This document shows positions 48,862 through 61,830 of a stretch of DNA of 64,000 nt, piece after piece. Source of the stretch: Ziziphus jujuba (taxonomy: Eukaryota > Streptophyta > Magnoliopsida > Rosales > Rhamnaceae); the NCBI RefSeq assembly GCF_031755915.1, contig NC_083387.1, positions 16,699,001 through 16,763,000 of the forward strand. Reading direction: 5' to 3'. The position numbers and the translations under genes are program-made. Under the pieces are notes generated by a model, which was not told where the DNA came from, made no database searches, and saw only the letters and a program-made list of their open reading frames with translations. Positions within the stretch are counted from its first letter, which is position 1. Each line of letters starts with the position of its first letter.

Positions 48862-48948
48862 TGTTGGATTTATGCTCTTGGAGCAAGCTAATCCATGATC
48901 AGAATCCTTGATTAATAATGGGTCGTGGGATCCTCAAACTAGCTCATC
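48862..48948 (+). repeat. 5' LTR remnant of element C
   Basis: The first ~85 bases match the start of the 3' LTR at 55154 with few differences, through GTGGGATCCTCAAACTAGCT. Similarity ends at about 48948. Confidence 0.85.
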
Positions 48949-49880
48949 TTTTATCATGCCAATTGAAGCCACGTTTTGATAAACCAACACCAAGATCAGA
49001 TGCAGGACATGAAGGAAGATTGGTGGAGGAGGATGACTGCCGGAGACAAATGCACGCGTCCACACCCGCCACCTAAAGTGGCTGCAAGTGGGCTTCACGC
49101 TCCTAACTTCAGCCAGTGCATGGAGCCGTATGCATCATCAGAATTTGATGATTTTTAGTGGGCTGGTCCCTTCGGCGGCTATCTACCTCCCTGTAAAACT
49201 TTGTGATGATCCAAGTTTTGTGTGGCGACTGATGGTAGTTTTGGTGCTCGAGATCAATAGGGGACATGTTATGGTTTTGTGTTTTTTGGGCTAAAAACCC
49301 TAGAAACCAATTCTAACTTGTACCACACCCCATAGACTTGCAAGACCTAAAGAATCAAGTTGGGCTTCTTGGCCCTTTTGGGCTTGTAACTTTCTATATA
49401 ATTGTTTAAATTATATGGATATAACATGTGTTATATGTTTATCATGCCATTTAGAATAGGTGGTGCCATATAATTGTATCATTGATATATACATGCGAAT
49501 AATAATATTTGTTTTATCTAGATAATATTATTATAGAAAACCCTAATTAAATAATGTGAAATATTGAATGGGTGAAGGTTAAAAATTAATTCAATTAATT
49601 TGAAACCTACGGGCTCCATTAAGGGTCTGATAATAAAATGATTATGTGATGCCCCAACAGAGTATGACCGGATTTTATTAGATTGGATCTGAAATAATTT
49701 CAAAACTTTAATGAGGTTGTACAGCCCAACGTCGACAACGCTTAGATATTAAAGATAATTTTGAAATGAAATTAATGGTTATTACATTACAATTTTAATA
49801 ACATTAATAATCCTCCCAACGAGGCTCTGCTAGTGTCATTAAAAGCCCAAAGATTATTGAAACAATGGTTGATTTCTAAA
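48949..49880 (+). other. Unexplained segment inside element C
   Basis: It replaces the remainder of the 5' LTR and the primer site. 48990-49290 is clearly less AT-rich than its surroundings and carries a 60-codon frame (48976-49158, RPHPPPKVAASGLHAPNFSQ) that I do not recognise. The later part is AT-rich leader-like sequence. It could be an untypical 5' leader, captured host DNA, or a later insertion. Confidence 0.4.
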
Positions 49881-49883
49881 ATT

Positions 49884-50160
49884 AATTTTGAATGATGTGT
49901 GTTTGTGTTATCTGAGAAGGCTTTATCTAAAAAGGTAGGGAGTCTTTGACCCACCTCACATTTCCTAGGAGTTGACTTAGTAGGACACTATACGTATCGG
50001 GTTCAAAAAGTTATAATTTTTTAAATCAATTTTGAGTGATATGTGTTGATGTTATCTAAGAAGGCTCTATCTAAGAAAGTAGGTTTTTAAGGAATCTGAG
50101 ACCCACCTCACCTTTCCTGGAAGTTAACTTAGTAAGACATTGAAACGTACCATGTTCAAA
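49884..50160 (+). repeat. 144-bp tandem duplication in the leader of element C
   Basis: AATTTTGAATGATGTGTG near 49884 recurs as AATTTTGAGTGATATGTG near 50028. Both copies continue through GAGAAGGCTTTATCTAA / AAGAAGGCTCTATCTAA and GACCCACCTCAC. Confidence 0.8.
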
Positions 50161-50322
50161 GTTTAATTTATTATAAATGTCTTGCCCAACATAAATATTT
50201 GTAATGGAAATTAAATTATTATTACAATAAACACTAATAATAAATAGTTTAAGGAATCTACATATTTGTATGTGTATTGTGTTGGTTACGTGTTAATATG
50301 TGTGCATTTTAATTTTCAAAAA

Positions 50323-53300
50323 ATGACATCCTTTTATCCTCTAGATACAATTTTGAATAAAAAACAATTGGATGGAAATAACTTCGACCTATGGAAAACC
50401 AATCTCTATATTGTCTTTGATTTTGAGAAAATAAAATTCATTACAACAACTCCGAAACCCCAGGAGCTCACTGCTAATGCTTCAGAGGAAACTAAGAAGC
50501 AATTTGCAGATTGGCAACGAATGAATACAACAGCTCGCTGTTATATTCTTGCCAGCGTTATAGAACATCTGCAGAAGCAACTTGATAATCTGTAGTGTGT
50601 ATCAGGAATAATTCAGACTCTAGATGGGATGTTTGCTAAAAGTAGCAGTATTGCTAGACAATCAACCATAGGGGCACTAATGAACACTCGTATGATTGTA
50701 GAAAGTGTGCGGGACCATTGTCTAAAGATGATGGTGCACATCAGTAGTGCAAAAGTGATGGGGGCTAAGCTAGAACAAGAGATGAAGATAGACATGATCT
50801 TGGAATCTCTACCGGATAGCTTTAGTCAGCTCAAAATGAACTATAATATGAACAAACTGAAGCTTACTCCTGTTGAACTAATGCACGAGCTTGAGAGTGC
50901 TGAAAGGTCTCTCGGGAAGCAAAGAAGTGCTTATCATGCTGAAAGTTCCTCAAAACCTAAAGGAAAACCTAAGGGTGGAAAGAAGAATAAGAAGCAGAAG
51001 GGAACAGGTCCAGCTATCAAACCAGCTGCAATGAAGAAGCTGAAAGGCAAGTGCTTGAAGTGAGGATAGAAATGTCACTGAAAGAAGGATTGCCCTAAAT
51101 CAGGTATGGGTAGTCAAAATGTTGTTGAGGTTTGTTTAGTGGAGAATTACAATGATAAATGGATCATTGATTCAGGAGTCACTAACCATGTTTGTTACTC
51201 TTTGCAGTGGTTCAAACAATGTAGCCCACTCAGTAAAGGACAAAGAAGCTTGAAATTGGGAAACAGATAATATGTCTCCGTAATGGTAGTAAGGCTAGTA
51301 GAGGTATATTTCGGTAATAAAATTTTAAGTTTATCAGACTGTTTGTTTATTCCGGATGTTAAGAGGAATTTGGTTTCTGTTAGTTGTTTAGTTGAACACA
51401 GTTTAACAATACAGTTTAATTCCTCAGTTTCAATAAAGAGTAATAATACTTTTATTTGTTCTGGATATTGATGAATGGTCTATATTTTTTAATTCCTTTA
51501 TCTTATAGTATAAACGGCATTGAAAATAATAATGATGAGCAACTTCCCTTATCTAAGAAAAAGAAGGTTTCAAATGAAACCTATCTATGGCATTTGCAAT
51601 TAGATCATATTAATTCTAGCAGAATTCATAGTTTAGTTAAAAGTGGAAGTTTAAATTCCTTAATCTTTGAACCTATACTAGTATGTGAATCATGTTTAGA
51701 AGGTAAAATAATAAGGAGACCTTTCAAGGCCAAAGGAAATTGTGCCACCATACAATTATAATTGGTACATACTGATGTATGTGGACCAATGAGCATTCAA
51801 GTTAGAGGCAGGTATGAGTATTTCATCACATTTACTGATGACTACTCAAGATTTGGTTATGTTTACCTAATGCTCCATAAGTCTGAAGCTTTTGATAAAT
51901 TTTAAGAGTATAAGGCTGAGGCAGAAAAGCAATTGGGTATCCATATCAAGCAGCTTCAGTCTGATCGAGGCGGTGAATACTTATCTGGAGAGTTCAAGTC
52001 TTACTTAGCTAAAGAGGGGATAGTTTCTCAATTATTATCTCTTAGAATGCCCTAGTAAAATGGAGTCTCTAAAAGGAGAAATAGAATCATTTTAAATATG
52101 GTAAGGTCAATGCTTAATTATTTATCATTACCTGAATCGTTCTAAGAATATACCTTAGAAATAGCTGTATACATACTAAACTTGATTCCATCTAAATCTG
52201 TTTCAAAGACATCCATAGAATTATAGAAAAGGCAAAAATCTAGTTTAAATCATATTCAAATTTGGGGTGCTCCGGCATATGTCTTAATACAGAAATCTCA
52301 AAAATTGGAATCTCGTACAAAAATGTGTAGGTTTATTGGCTACCCCAAGTGAATGAGAGGTAGAATATTTTATAATCCAAAAGAAAAGAAGGTGATAGTG
52401 AGTACTCATGCCACTTTCTTAGAAGATGATTATATGAACAATTTTAAACCTAAGAGTAAAGTGGTTCTTGAATAGCTTAACTCAGTTCGAGATCCACCAG
52501 AAACTTCTAGTTTTCCATTCCTATTTCTTGTTGATGTTCAAAGAGGAGAAAAATATACAAAATGTACCCGAAGGTGAAAAATACAGGAAATGGCTCAGGA
52601 CTTAATTCAAGAAACTCAAGAACAAGAACATAATGAAAGACTGGTAATCCACCTGAACCACAAAACTTGGATCCTCCTCTACATGTACAACAACTAGTGC
52701 AGCAAACTCGTAGTGGGAGAATAATACAAAAACCTGCAAGGTATGCCTTGTTAGGAGAGACTTATCAAGTCATTCTAGATAATCCTGATGACGACCTTAC
52801 CACATACAAAGAGGCATTGGAGGATGTTGATGTGCAAGAGTGGAGAAAGATCATGGACTGTAAGATGGAATCTATGGATTCTAACTTAGTCTGGTCTCTT
52901 GTAGAAGCACCTAAAGGGGTAAAACCAATTAGGTGTAAGTGGATCTACAAGAGAAAAAGAGGACCATATGGGAAGGTTGAAACCTTCAAAGCTAGATTGG
53001 TGGCAAAATGTTATACCCAGAAAGAGGACATAGATTATGATGAAATCTTTTCGCCAGTAGCCATCCTTAAATTTGTTCAGATTCTCTTAGCTATAGCAGT
53101 AGCTCTCGATTATAAGATTTGGCAAATGGATGTCAAAATAGCTTTCCTAAATGGGAAGCTAGAAGAAGACATCTATATGCAGCAACCGGAAGGGTTCATA
53201 TCAAAAGGTCAAGAACACATGATTTGCAAGTTGCATAGGTTAATTTATGAACTTAAGCAAACATCTAGGTCATGGAACATCAGGTTTGATCAAGTTTCAA

Positions 53301-54306
53301 ATCATACAGTTTTGAAAAAACCTTGATGAACCATGTGTGTATAAAAAGATTCAAGGTATAATGGTTATCTTTCTTGTTCTTTATGTAGATGACATTTTGT
53401 TAATTGGAAATAGTATGAAACTGTTGTCAAACGTAAAGGGTTACCTAAAAGAGCAATTTGATATGAAGGACTTGGGTGAAGCTAAATATATTTTAGGAAT
53501 CAAACTTTTACGAGACCGAAAGAATAAGGTGTTAGCTCTATCTCAAGTTTCCTACATTAACAAAATAGTGACCAGGTTCAGCATGGAAAATTCCAAAAGG
53601 AGACTTCTACCCTTTAGACATGGAATTCATCTTTTTCAGGAGCAATCACCAAAAACTCCCAAAGAAAAAGAACTCATGAGTAAGAAACCTGATGCTTTGG
53701 CTGTTGGTAGTCTCATGTATGCCATGCTATGTACTAGGCCAGATATCTGCTATGCAGTAGGAGTAGTAAGCCAGTACCAATCAAATCCTGGAATGGAACA
53801 TTGGACTGCAGTGAAGCATATACTTAAGTATTTAAAGAGAACGATGGATCATATGTTGGTATATTCCAGTGGGAGTCTTGAAACCCTTGGTTATACGGAC
53901 TCTGATTTTCAAAAGGATATTGACTCTAGTACGTCAACATCAGGATATGCATTTACCCTAAATGGAGGAGCCATTTGTTGGACGAGTCTTAAACAAACTT
54001 ATGTTGCTGACTCTATGATTGAAATTGAATATATGGTTGCATATGAAGCTGCAAAAGAAGCTGTATGGCTCAAGAAATTTCTTTTGGATCTTCACGTGAT
54101 ACCAAGTGCAGATCGGCCCATTACCCTTTAATATGATAACAGTGGACCGTAGCACATCCAAAGAACCCATGTCTCACAAAAAGCAGAAACACATATTAAG
54201 AAAGTACCACTTGATCTGTGATTTCATTGATAGAGGAGATACTGTGGTTACTAAAATAGCATCTGAGAAGAAACTAACAAACCCTTTTACTAAGACTCTT
54301 CCTTAA
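50323..54306 (+). pseudogene. Gag-pol relic of copia element C
   Basis: Gag starts at MTSFYPLDTILNKKQLDGNN (ATG at 50323). A basic region (KPKGKPKGGKKNKKQKG) and a broken zinc knuckle lie near 51050-51100. Protease keeps WIIDSGVTNHVC (about 51163). Integrase keeps YLWHLQLDHINSSRIHSL, FTDDYSRFGYVY and QSDRGGEY, with stops between. Reverse transcriptase at 52667-53326 keeps KARLVAKCYTQKEDIDYDE, QMDVKIAFLNGKLEEDIYMQ and YELKQTSRSW. After a frame break the frame 53337-54131 keeps FLVLYVDDILLIGNS (YVDD intact), MKDLGEAKYILGIKL and RNase H (GYTDSDFQKDIDSSTSTSGY). More than a dozen stops and shifts prevent expression. It is clearly older than element B. Confidence 0.88.
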
Positions 54307-55140
54307 CATGTGTTTGAGAAGCATGTAAATTGTATGTCTTAAAAGGATCCTAGGCTTACTTTAAAGTAAGTGGAGTTGGTTACATTTATGCTCTGGGAGC
54401 AAGACGAATTGTAATTTTATTTTCTGATTTAATGGTATGAATTTTTTAAATTCTTATGCACGCTTTGTTTTATATATAAGGTCTAAATTAATTATGTAGT
54501 ATATGATCATATGGATACATTCATAGAAGACATGATCATAGGTTTTCATAATTAATGAACTGTCTCATAGTTGTTAAATAAAGTTGAGCACTTTAGACTG
54601 TAATATTTTATAAAATAATTCGTCTTGATTATTATAAAATATTGGAATGAATTACAGCAATTCTGAGAGGATTGGAAGAGATTTAATTAAGGATAAATTT
54701 CTATAAAAGGAATTAAAGCTCAAGCAATATTGTATATGTTATTTTTTTAATCCTGAGTATATTATAAATAGGTAATTAAGTGACTATGATTAAGTGAGAT
54801 CTATTTTCAATGGCCAATATCTTGATAATTTGGGAATTATCATCCTTTGATTACTAAGTATTTATGAAATATACAAAATGGAATTTGTATGAAATATCCT
54901 CTTGACATATTTCGGTACTCAGATATTGAAAATCACTGGCCAGTGCATTGGATCCGTTAGAGAAATTGATAAGATAAGAGAATAAATAATTAATTGATTA
55001 ACAAAAATGATTATCAATTAATTATTGATATTTTACAAATGAAAAATACATTTAATATAAATGTTTTTAATCTTAGAGTTCACATCTGGGCTTTTAATGG
55101 AGTAGCACCGGATGAGATCAAAGTCTCAAGCTTGCTTAGA

Positions 55141-55152
55141 GCAAGTGGGAGA
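55141..55152 (+). other. Polypurine tract of element C
   Basis: GCAAGTGGGAGA lies two bases before the 3' LTR: the familiar copia-type plus-strand primer site. Confidence 0.85.
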
Positions 55153-55153
55153 T

Positions 55154-55646
55154 TGTTGGAGTTATGCTCTTGGAGCAAACTAATCCATGATCAAGAGCCT
55201 TGATTAATAATGGATCGTGGGATCCTCAAACTAGCTCATTAAATGATAAAGCTCATTTAACACATTATTAAGATACAAGAAGGAGTCCATTAATGGGCCT
55301 AAGGTGTTATAAAACCCTAGGATGATTAGGATTAGTAGTCTACAAATACATGGCTTACTAGCCTCCAGATAGAAGGTTTTACGTATTATTTTCTAGAGAG
55401 TGTGAATCTTAGTAGACGATAAACCACTTTGAGAGAAAAACAGAAACAGTGAGTTTTAGAGTGTTTTTCACATTAACTTTATTATTTCTTTTGTGATCAG
55501 ATGTGCCCATAAGCAGATCTGTCAGTTGTAGAATAGTTTGGAAGATCTTGTGTAAAAGGTTAGTAAAATATAATGGATAGTGACAAAATTTATCATATAC
55601 TTTATTCAATTTCGATTAGGCTTCCACTGTATATATGATTCCAACA
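55154..55646 (+). repeat. 3' LTR of element C (493 bp)
   Basis: TGTTGGAG..CCAACA ends form a perfect TGTTGG/CCAACA pair. It is followed by the ACAAT target duplication. Confidence 0.9.
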
Positions 55647-55740
55647 ACAATTTCCCTTCCTCCTTAATAATTTTCGCCAAAAAAATCATCCTATAAGATT
55701 TTGACTATTAATAAAATCATTTCTTTGATCCCCAACTAGA

Positions 55741-55748
<8 letters not shown>

Positions 55749-55778
<30 letters not shown>
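55749..55778. repeat. (CT)n microsatellite
   Basis: An uninterrupted CT run of about 15 units just downstream of element C. Confidence 0.9.
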
Positions 55779-55779
<1 letters not shown>

Positions 55780-57490
55780 GAAAATTTTCTCCCCCTGTCA
55801 CGTATAGATATTCCCTAACCAAAGCAATTCTTTTTGAAAACTGGAGCCTTCCTAATGCAAGGGATAGAAATTGTAACAAGGGCCAAAAAAAAAAATAACC
55901 AAATGCCCTTTGCTAAAGTTCACTTAAGTAGCATTTGTTGATTTTGATTATTATTTTGATAGAACTTGCAAAAGACTAACGGTGCAAGGTTTTGGTGAGT
56001 TTAAGATGGGAAATGCTAGAAAAATGGTTCGGGATACAAAGTGCAAGTATAGTATAGTTTGAGGTGTAATAGTTCCAATATCTTTTTCCCTTTTCATAGA
56101 AACATTAGATATTTAAAAATTTCATTTTTTTAGTTTTAAAAGCACTTTTTAAAGATTTACTCCTTGACAAAAAATAACAAACTACTACTTAACTGCTATT
56201 TAACAAACTGATATTTACAATATTGAGCAACATTGTTTCCATGAACCCTAAAAAAAAGACTTTTAAGTTTTTTTTTTTTGTTAAATATGCAGTAAATTTC
56301 AAAAACATTAGAAAAATAATCTTAAAATAGATATTTAGCCCCTATAATTAAAACATTATTTTATATCTATGCACTATTACTTTATTATTTGGAATTATTA
56401 CGTTTATTAATGTAAAAATAAAAAATTTGTAGAATTATAAATATGTATCAAGTGATAAGTTTACATATTTTTAAATTTAGTGCATAGCATGTATTTTAGT
56501 TACTAAATTTTTTATAAATTTTTCTTTTGAATTTGTTTGTACTCTAGTCTAATATTAAAAAACAACATTTTTAAATTGATATATATGCTTTTTGGCGGTT
56601 TCTATTTAGAAAAGAAATCGGAAATGGGTATTCAAACTACCATTGCCTGAAGAAATAATGATTTTGCCACAATACCGTTGCAAAAGGAATTGAGTTTTGT
56701 ATTTTATTATTTGATTTTTATAGATGTCTTCTATTTGGCTTAGCAGATACATAATGCAATATTGTGGTTTTAACAATTGCTATCAAAAATAAAAAGCCAT
56801 ATGAAGCACAAAAGGAAAAGCCCATCAAAATGTTTCCTTGGTTTTTTTTTTTTTTAAAGAAAATTAATTTCAAATTTAATGAAGAATTCTTTCCCATCTA
56901 AATACTTTTGACTATTCCTAGATGCTGTAACAAATCATGTTATATTGTGTTCGTATTAAATTTCTTTCACCCAAATCCGATTTTTGAAATTTCATGTTAG
57001 AATATGTAAATATATTTAAACCCATTTATTATATTATTGTACAACTTGTAACACGGCCTATTAATACATTAAACTTTAAAACAACCTATTAATACATTAA
57101 ACTTAATAATAAAATACTTTAAAAAACTATACAAAAAATATATGTTAACAAAAATATTTATATAATTATAATCAATATAAAATATACTTAATTAATTATT
57201 AGTAGTACGAAAAATACTTATATTTACAAAATTAAATATCCAATAGATTAATTAAAATATTACTTATAAAAAATAATATTAAATAAAAATTAAGGTGGAG
57301 GATACCAAATAAATCAATCAAGATATATACCATGCAATAAATAGTTAATAAAACATAATATATATTCCAAAAATATCATTTTTATTATGTTAATAGATTA
57401 TCTTGTTCAACAACTCATTAACCCAACAATATTGAAACAAACCCATGTATTGATGATATTGTATGAGTTAGTGCCTTGTTATCAAGCTGT
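55780..57490. other. Intergenic, no gene seen
   Basis: Very AT-rich with homopolymer runs. No recognisable domain or element end. Confidence 0.5.
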
Positions 57491-59151
57491 GTAGATTTTG
57501 TAAAGTCTAGCTATCCGCTGCATTATAACTTATACAGTTGTGCGATTTCGACATTAAACTTTTGACTTTTGACGAATTGGATTATGAAGTTTCCAAAATC
57601 ATTGCAAACTAGTCTAATTTCTAATGGTGATGTTAAAATTGATGATGTTAACATTAACATGACATCATGCTAATGTCATAATTATTTAAAAAACAAAAAC
57701 TATTTTCTTAAAAAATATATTTGTTATTTTTTCCTTTTTATTTAGAAAATTTTATTCTTTTTTTTATTTACATTAAAATACCCATAATCATAATTAATAT
57801 TTTTGGACTTCGAATTAGAAAAAAAAAATAATCAATTGAAAATTTTGGTCTAACAAAAATAATTTTATTAGACCAAATATTAAGAATAACTTTTATGCCC
57901 AAACCTTTAAAAAAAAATAGCGAAATAAAACTTGGATAAAAATAAAATAATTTTTTGAAACAAATACATTTCTATTTTTCCATTTTATATTTATGGTATT
58001 TTATTTAGAAATTTGTATCCTTTCTGTTTTATTTAAATTAAAATATCCACAATCGTAATTAAATATTTTTGTATATAAAATTAGACAGAAAAATTAAAAT
58101 TAAAATAAAACTGGAATTTTTTATCTAAAAAAATGAATTATTAGACCCAAAATTAAAAATAATGAAACCAAAGTACCAAAATAAAAATTATGCTAAAAAT
58201 TAAAAATAATGAAACCAAAGTACCAAAATAAAAATTATGCTAAAAATTAAAAATAAATGTAAAATTATTGTAAAAAATATATATATGTTAAAATATTTAA
58301 AATTAGACATTGTATAAACCAAAATAGAGGTCAAAAATGGAAAAATCGAAAGATTAATAGAATACACCAAAATGGAAAAATGAATAAATTTTTCAAAAAT
58401 GGAAAATGACCTCCATTTTATGTTTTTTGGTCTAATTTTTAATCTTCCATTTTGAATGATTTATTTTTTGGTCAAATGGAAAAATAAATCATAATTAATT
58501 TCCATATTTATATTTTGCTCAAATGGAAAAATGTTTCAAAAATGGAAAAATAAGATCATTGTGGTTTTTTTTTTTTTGTTGGTCTATAAATTGGAAAATA
58601 ACAAATATATGTTTTTTTTTTAAATTAAAATAAAATATTTTTTATATCAGAAAATGATTTATGGTAAAAATTAGACTAATAAAAATTGTTATTTTATTTT
58701 TAAATTTTTGGTCTAATTTTTATTTTGGTATTCAGGCATAAAACATTATTTTTACATTTTGGTCTAATAAAATTATTTTTTTAGGCCAAAAATTCCAATT
58801 TTATATTTTGGTCTAATTTTAGACCCAAAAATGTTTAATTATGATTGTGAGTATTTTAATTTAAAAAAGAAAAATAATGGGTACAATTTTTCAAATAAAA
58901 AAACCATAAATATAAAATGGAAAAAGTATAAATGCATTTTTTAATTTTTATAAATTATTTTTATTTTTAAAAAAAAATTATAACATTAACATGGCATCAT
59001 GCTATGTCAGCATCGTTCATTTTAACATTAGCGTTCAAAATTGGACCAATTTGGATTGATTTTAAAACTTTATGATCTATTCATCCAAATTAAAAGTTTA
59101 GGGTTAAAATCATATAATTATAAAGTTTCAGGATATCAAAGTCCAATTTAC
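57491..59151. mobile_element. Large palindromic TIR element (Mutator-like candidate)
   Basis: The two ends are long imperfect inverted repeats of about 180 bases. ATTAAACTTTTGAC, AACATTAACATGACATCATG and neighbours near 57550-57675 pair with AACATTAACATGGCATCATG and AAAAGTTTAGGG near 58983-59105. Pairing continues inward: the left GGTCTAA/TTAGACC-type blocks near 57845-57880 face similar blocks near 58725-58800. The 1.66-kb interior is almost pure AT, non-coding, and includes a ~47-bp tandem duplication near 58150-58245. Long TIRs suggest a non-autonomous Mutator-like element. I could not see a clean target duplication, so the exact ends may be off by some bases. Confidence 0.6.
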
Positions 59152-60586
59152 CATAAAACTTATATACCTTTGCATTTGGAATTCACATGCTATCACATCA
59201 TTTTATATATATATTTTTGTGCTTATAGTATATTTCTCTAATCCAACAAAAAAAGTGTACATACAGTTAGTTTCACATGTTTTAAATATCAAATATTCTT
59301 TCATGTGTGCTTGAATCGCATCAAAGATTATAATTCAAAATGATAAAAAAATATATATATGTAAATAATTACCCCCATATATATAAATACCCCATATATA
59401 TATTAATTAACATTCATCTATGAGAAAAAATGGTTAAGCTTATTGATATTAATAAAGTATCTATTTGACAGAGTTTTTTTTTTTAAATTAAAAGCTCTAT
59501 TTGAACGTCAAAAACTTTTATGTTAGAAAATAAGGATGTTTGACAAAAGTCACAAGCATTTGTTGATTGAAAAAACAGTTTTTTTAAGCTGTTTTAGAAA
59601 AGTCCAAATTTTGTGATTCTCTAGAAAAATTATTTTTTTTAGTTTATATGGAAGCTCAATAAGCATTTAATATAACATTTTTAGCTTATATGGAAATTCA
59701 TTAAGCATTTAATGCAGTTTTTTTATTTATAACCAAACACTTATTAACTTTTTAGTAAAAATTATTTTTCAAAAGAATCTATTATATAAATCTCTACAAA
59801 TTAAAATTCTATTTTCATCAGTTATACCAAATGGATCCTAAAATAACAATGACTCAATTAAATTTCTTCTTGATTATATGGAAACAAAAGTTAAAGGAAA
59901 ATTAATCAAATCCTTTAATCGCTGTAGTTATGTTTTGGACAATCAATGACACTAATGGCACACGATAATATATTATGGTATTTTACAAGAATAAAAATAT
60001 TAATAACAAATAATATTATTACAGCTAAAACTTATTTTAATTACGTAGTGGAATTAAAGTAAAAGAAAAATTAATAGTGACATAGGTTTTTTTCTTATTT
60101 ATTAAAGATATACCCATGTGGGTGTAGTCAACTAATAAAAACCAGATTCAATTTCTCATTTTTTTGGGCTAATTAAATCAAAACCAGATTCATTATGGTA
60201 TCTGCTGATGCTGCGTTTAATAACCAAGAAATATAATATTATTGTTTTGACAACGTCTTCGGTCACGGAATATGATCCCCGTACGAAATCCCATAACAAA
60301 AGAAATCTTGGGATCAGATCTTGAATTTGTCAACTGCAGGCCCTCTCCACCTCTCTCCATGCTCGCTATGTCTTCGACTTCTCAACTTTGATCTATTAAT
60401 TAATCTATCAATGTATCTCCTTATCCCAACGATAACATTGAAGACACTTAAATATTTGAGAAGTCAATGTGTCTGTTTTCTCTGTGTTGTGCGTCTCTAA
60501 CCACCGAGTAAATTATAACTAGTGATGTTTTGATGTTTAAGAGATCTGAAGGTTAGAATGAAACTACTGAGAGCATATATTCAGCG

Positions 60587-60617
<31 letters not shown>

Positions 60618-61103
60618 CTACTAAGCATATGAGAGAAATTTTTTTGGTTTCACCTCGGTCGTTAAATGTGATTGATATTTGATAATGCAACATTAGTTCC
60701 TATTTGATTTTTTGACCATTTTGATAATGGGAATGGCAGGTGTATGTCACATCTACTATCAACTAGGGGTACGGTTTGTCGTTTTTTTCAGGGATGAAAG
60801 TGAGGCAAAAATATAGTTTTAGAGACTAAATGCTATAAATTTCAAAGGAAAATCTAAATAAATACTAAAGTAAAAGAATTATTTGGCTATCTAAATTTTT
60901 TTAAAAAAAAGGATAAATTTGTTTAAAGGAATAAATAAAGGAAGTATGAAATATATATATATATATTTGTATACATTTTATTTATTATTGTAGAAATCTT
61001 TTATTCTTTCCCTTCCATAATAAATTTTTCTGAACTTTTAGATACTGTAAAATTTTAAAAATTTACAAAGTAAGTTTTAAAATCTAATTTGAAAAACATA
61101 TAT
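59152..61103. other. Intergenic, no gene seen
   Basis: AT-rich DNA with a ~30-base A-run near 60585-60615. The less AT-rich patch 60200-60420 has no open frame of note. Confidence 0.5.
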
Positions 61104-61830
61104 TGTCACATCCCTTACTTAGTATGTTTAACCAACGAACGTGACTTTATGTGCACTTGTATGAGTAAGTGTGCTTAGCCACATATTACAAAACAGATTT
61201 TTAATCCCATTATATTATATAAGGATCCAAAATATTGCACGGTAGTAAAAGTTTCAAAAGTGGGGCTGTTATACATCATAAACATTTCTATTAAATTTAT
61301 TTATAAAATTTTATTATTTTTTTCAAAAGTATAGGTTTTGAAAACCATTACTGAAGCTTTAATTTTGATTGACTGCTACCTTACACATGCCTGATGCTAT
61401 GCATATGAAATGCATAATACTGAAAATTCATATGTTTCTCTTTAAAAATTATGCATAAACTATTTTTTTATTTTTATACACAGGTATGGTTGCTTGCCAA
61501 AAATCATGTGGCCATATGATCATTTATAGGCCTTATAAGCAAAATTTTTGTCTCTGAGACCACCACAGACTGGAAGTGAACTGTCAAGGCTAGCCATCTA
61601 AATCCACTCTTAGGTTATCAATTTATTTCTTCTTTTTTTTTCGTCGGCATCATTTCATTCTAGGCTAGCCATCGCAATTCTTTTACGGGAAAACTCTTTT
61701 ATGTGCTCATCCCCACTAGTGCATTGGATGGCGGTACCACTCATCACTTCCACATACTAGGTCCAAAATCGTAACTTGCACACGTTGGTGGTCAGAACAT
61801 GCCTCCTACACTTTAAAAGACTAGAAAATT
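61104..61830 (+). repeat. Possible solo LTR or LTR fragment
   Basis: TGTCACATCCCTTACTTAG at 61104, followed by GTGCTTAGCCACATATTAC, resembles the start of some plant Ty3/gypsy LTRs. The block is less AT-rich than its flanks. No matching second LTR, primer site or internal domain is in view, and the right end is not defined. Confidence 0.3.

Larger units (their letters stand above)
48862..55646 (+). mobile_element. Ty1/copia element C, degraded, 5' LTR mostly replaced
   Basis: ACAAT flanks both sides (48857-48861 and 55647-55651). The 3' LTR is complete (55154-55646). The 5' LTR starts identically (TGTTGGATTTATGCTCTTGG) but after about 85 bases diverges completely. No primer-binding site is found. 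Gag, protease, integrase, RT and RNase H follow in copia order on the plus strand with many stops and frameshifts. A polypurine tract precedes the 3' LTR. Confidence 0.88.

Noticed and set aside
48976..49158. 60-codon frame inside element C as a captured gene
   Set aside because: The frame is short and I recognise no family. I report the segment as unexplained but do not call a gene.
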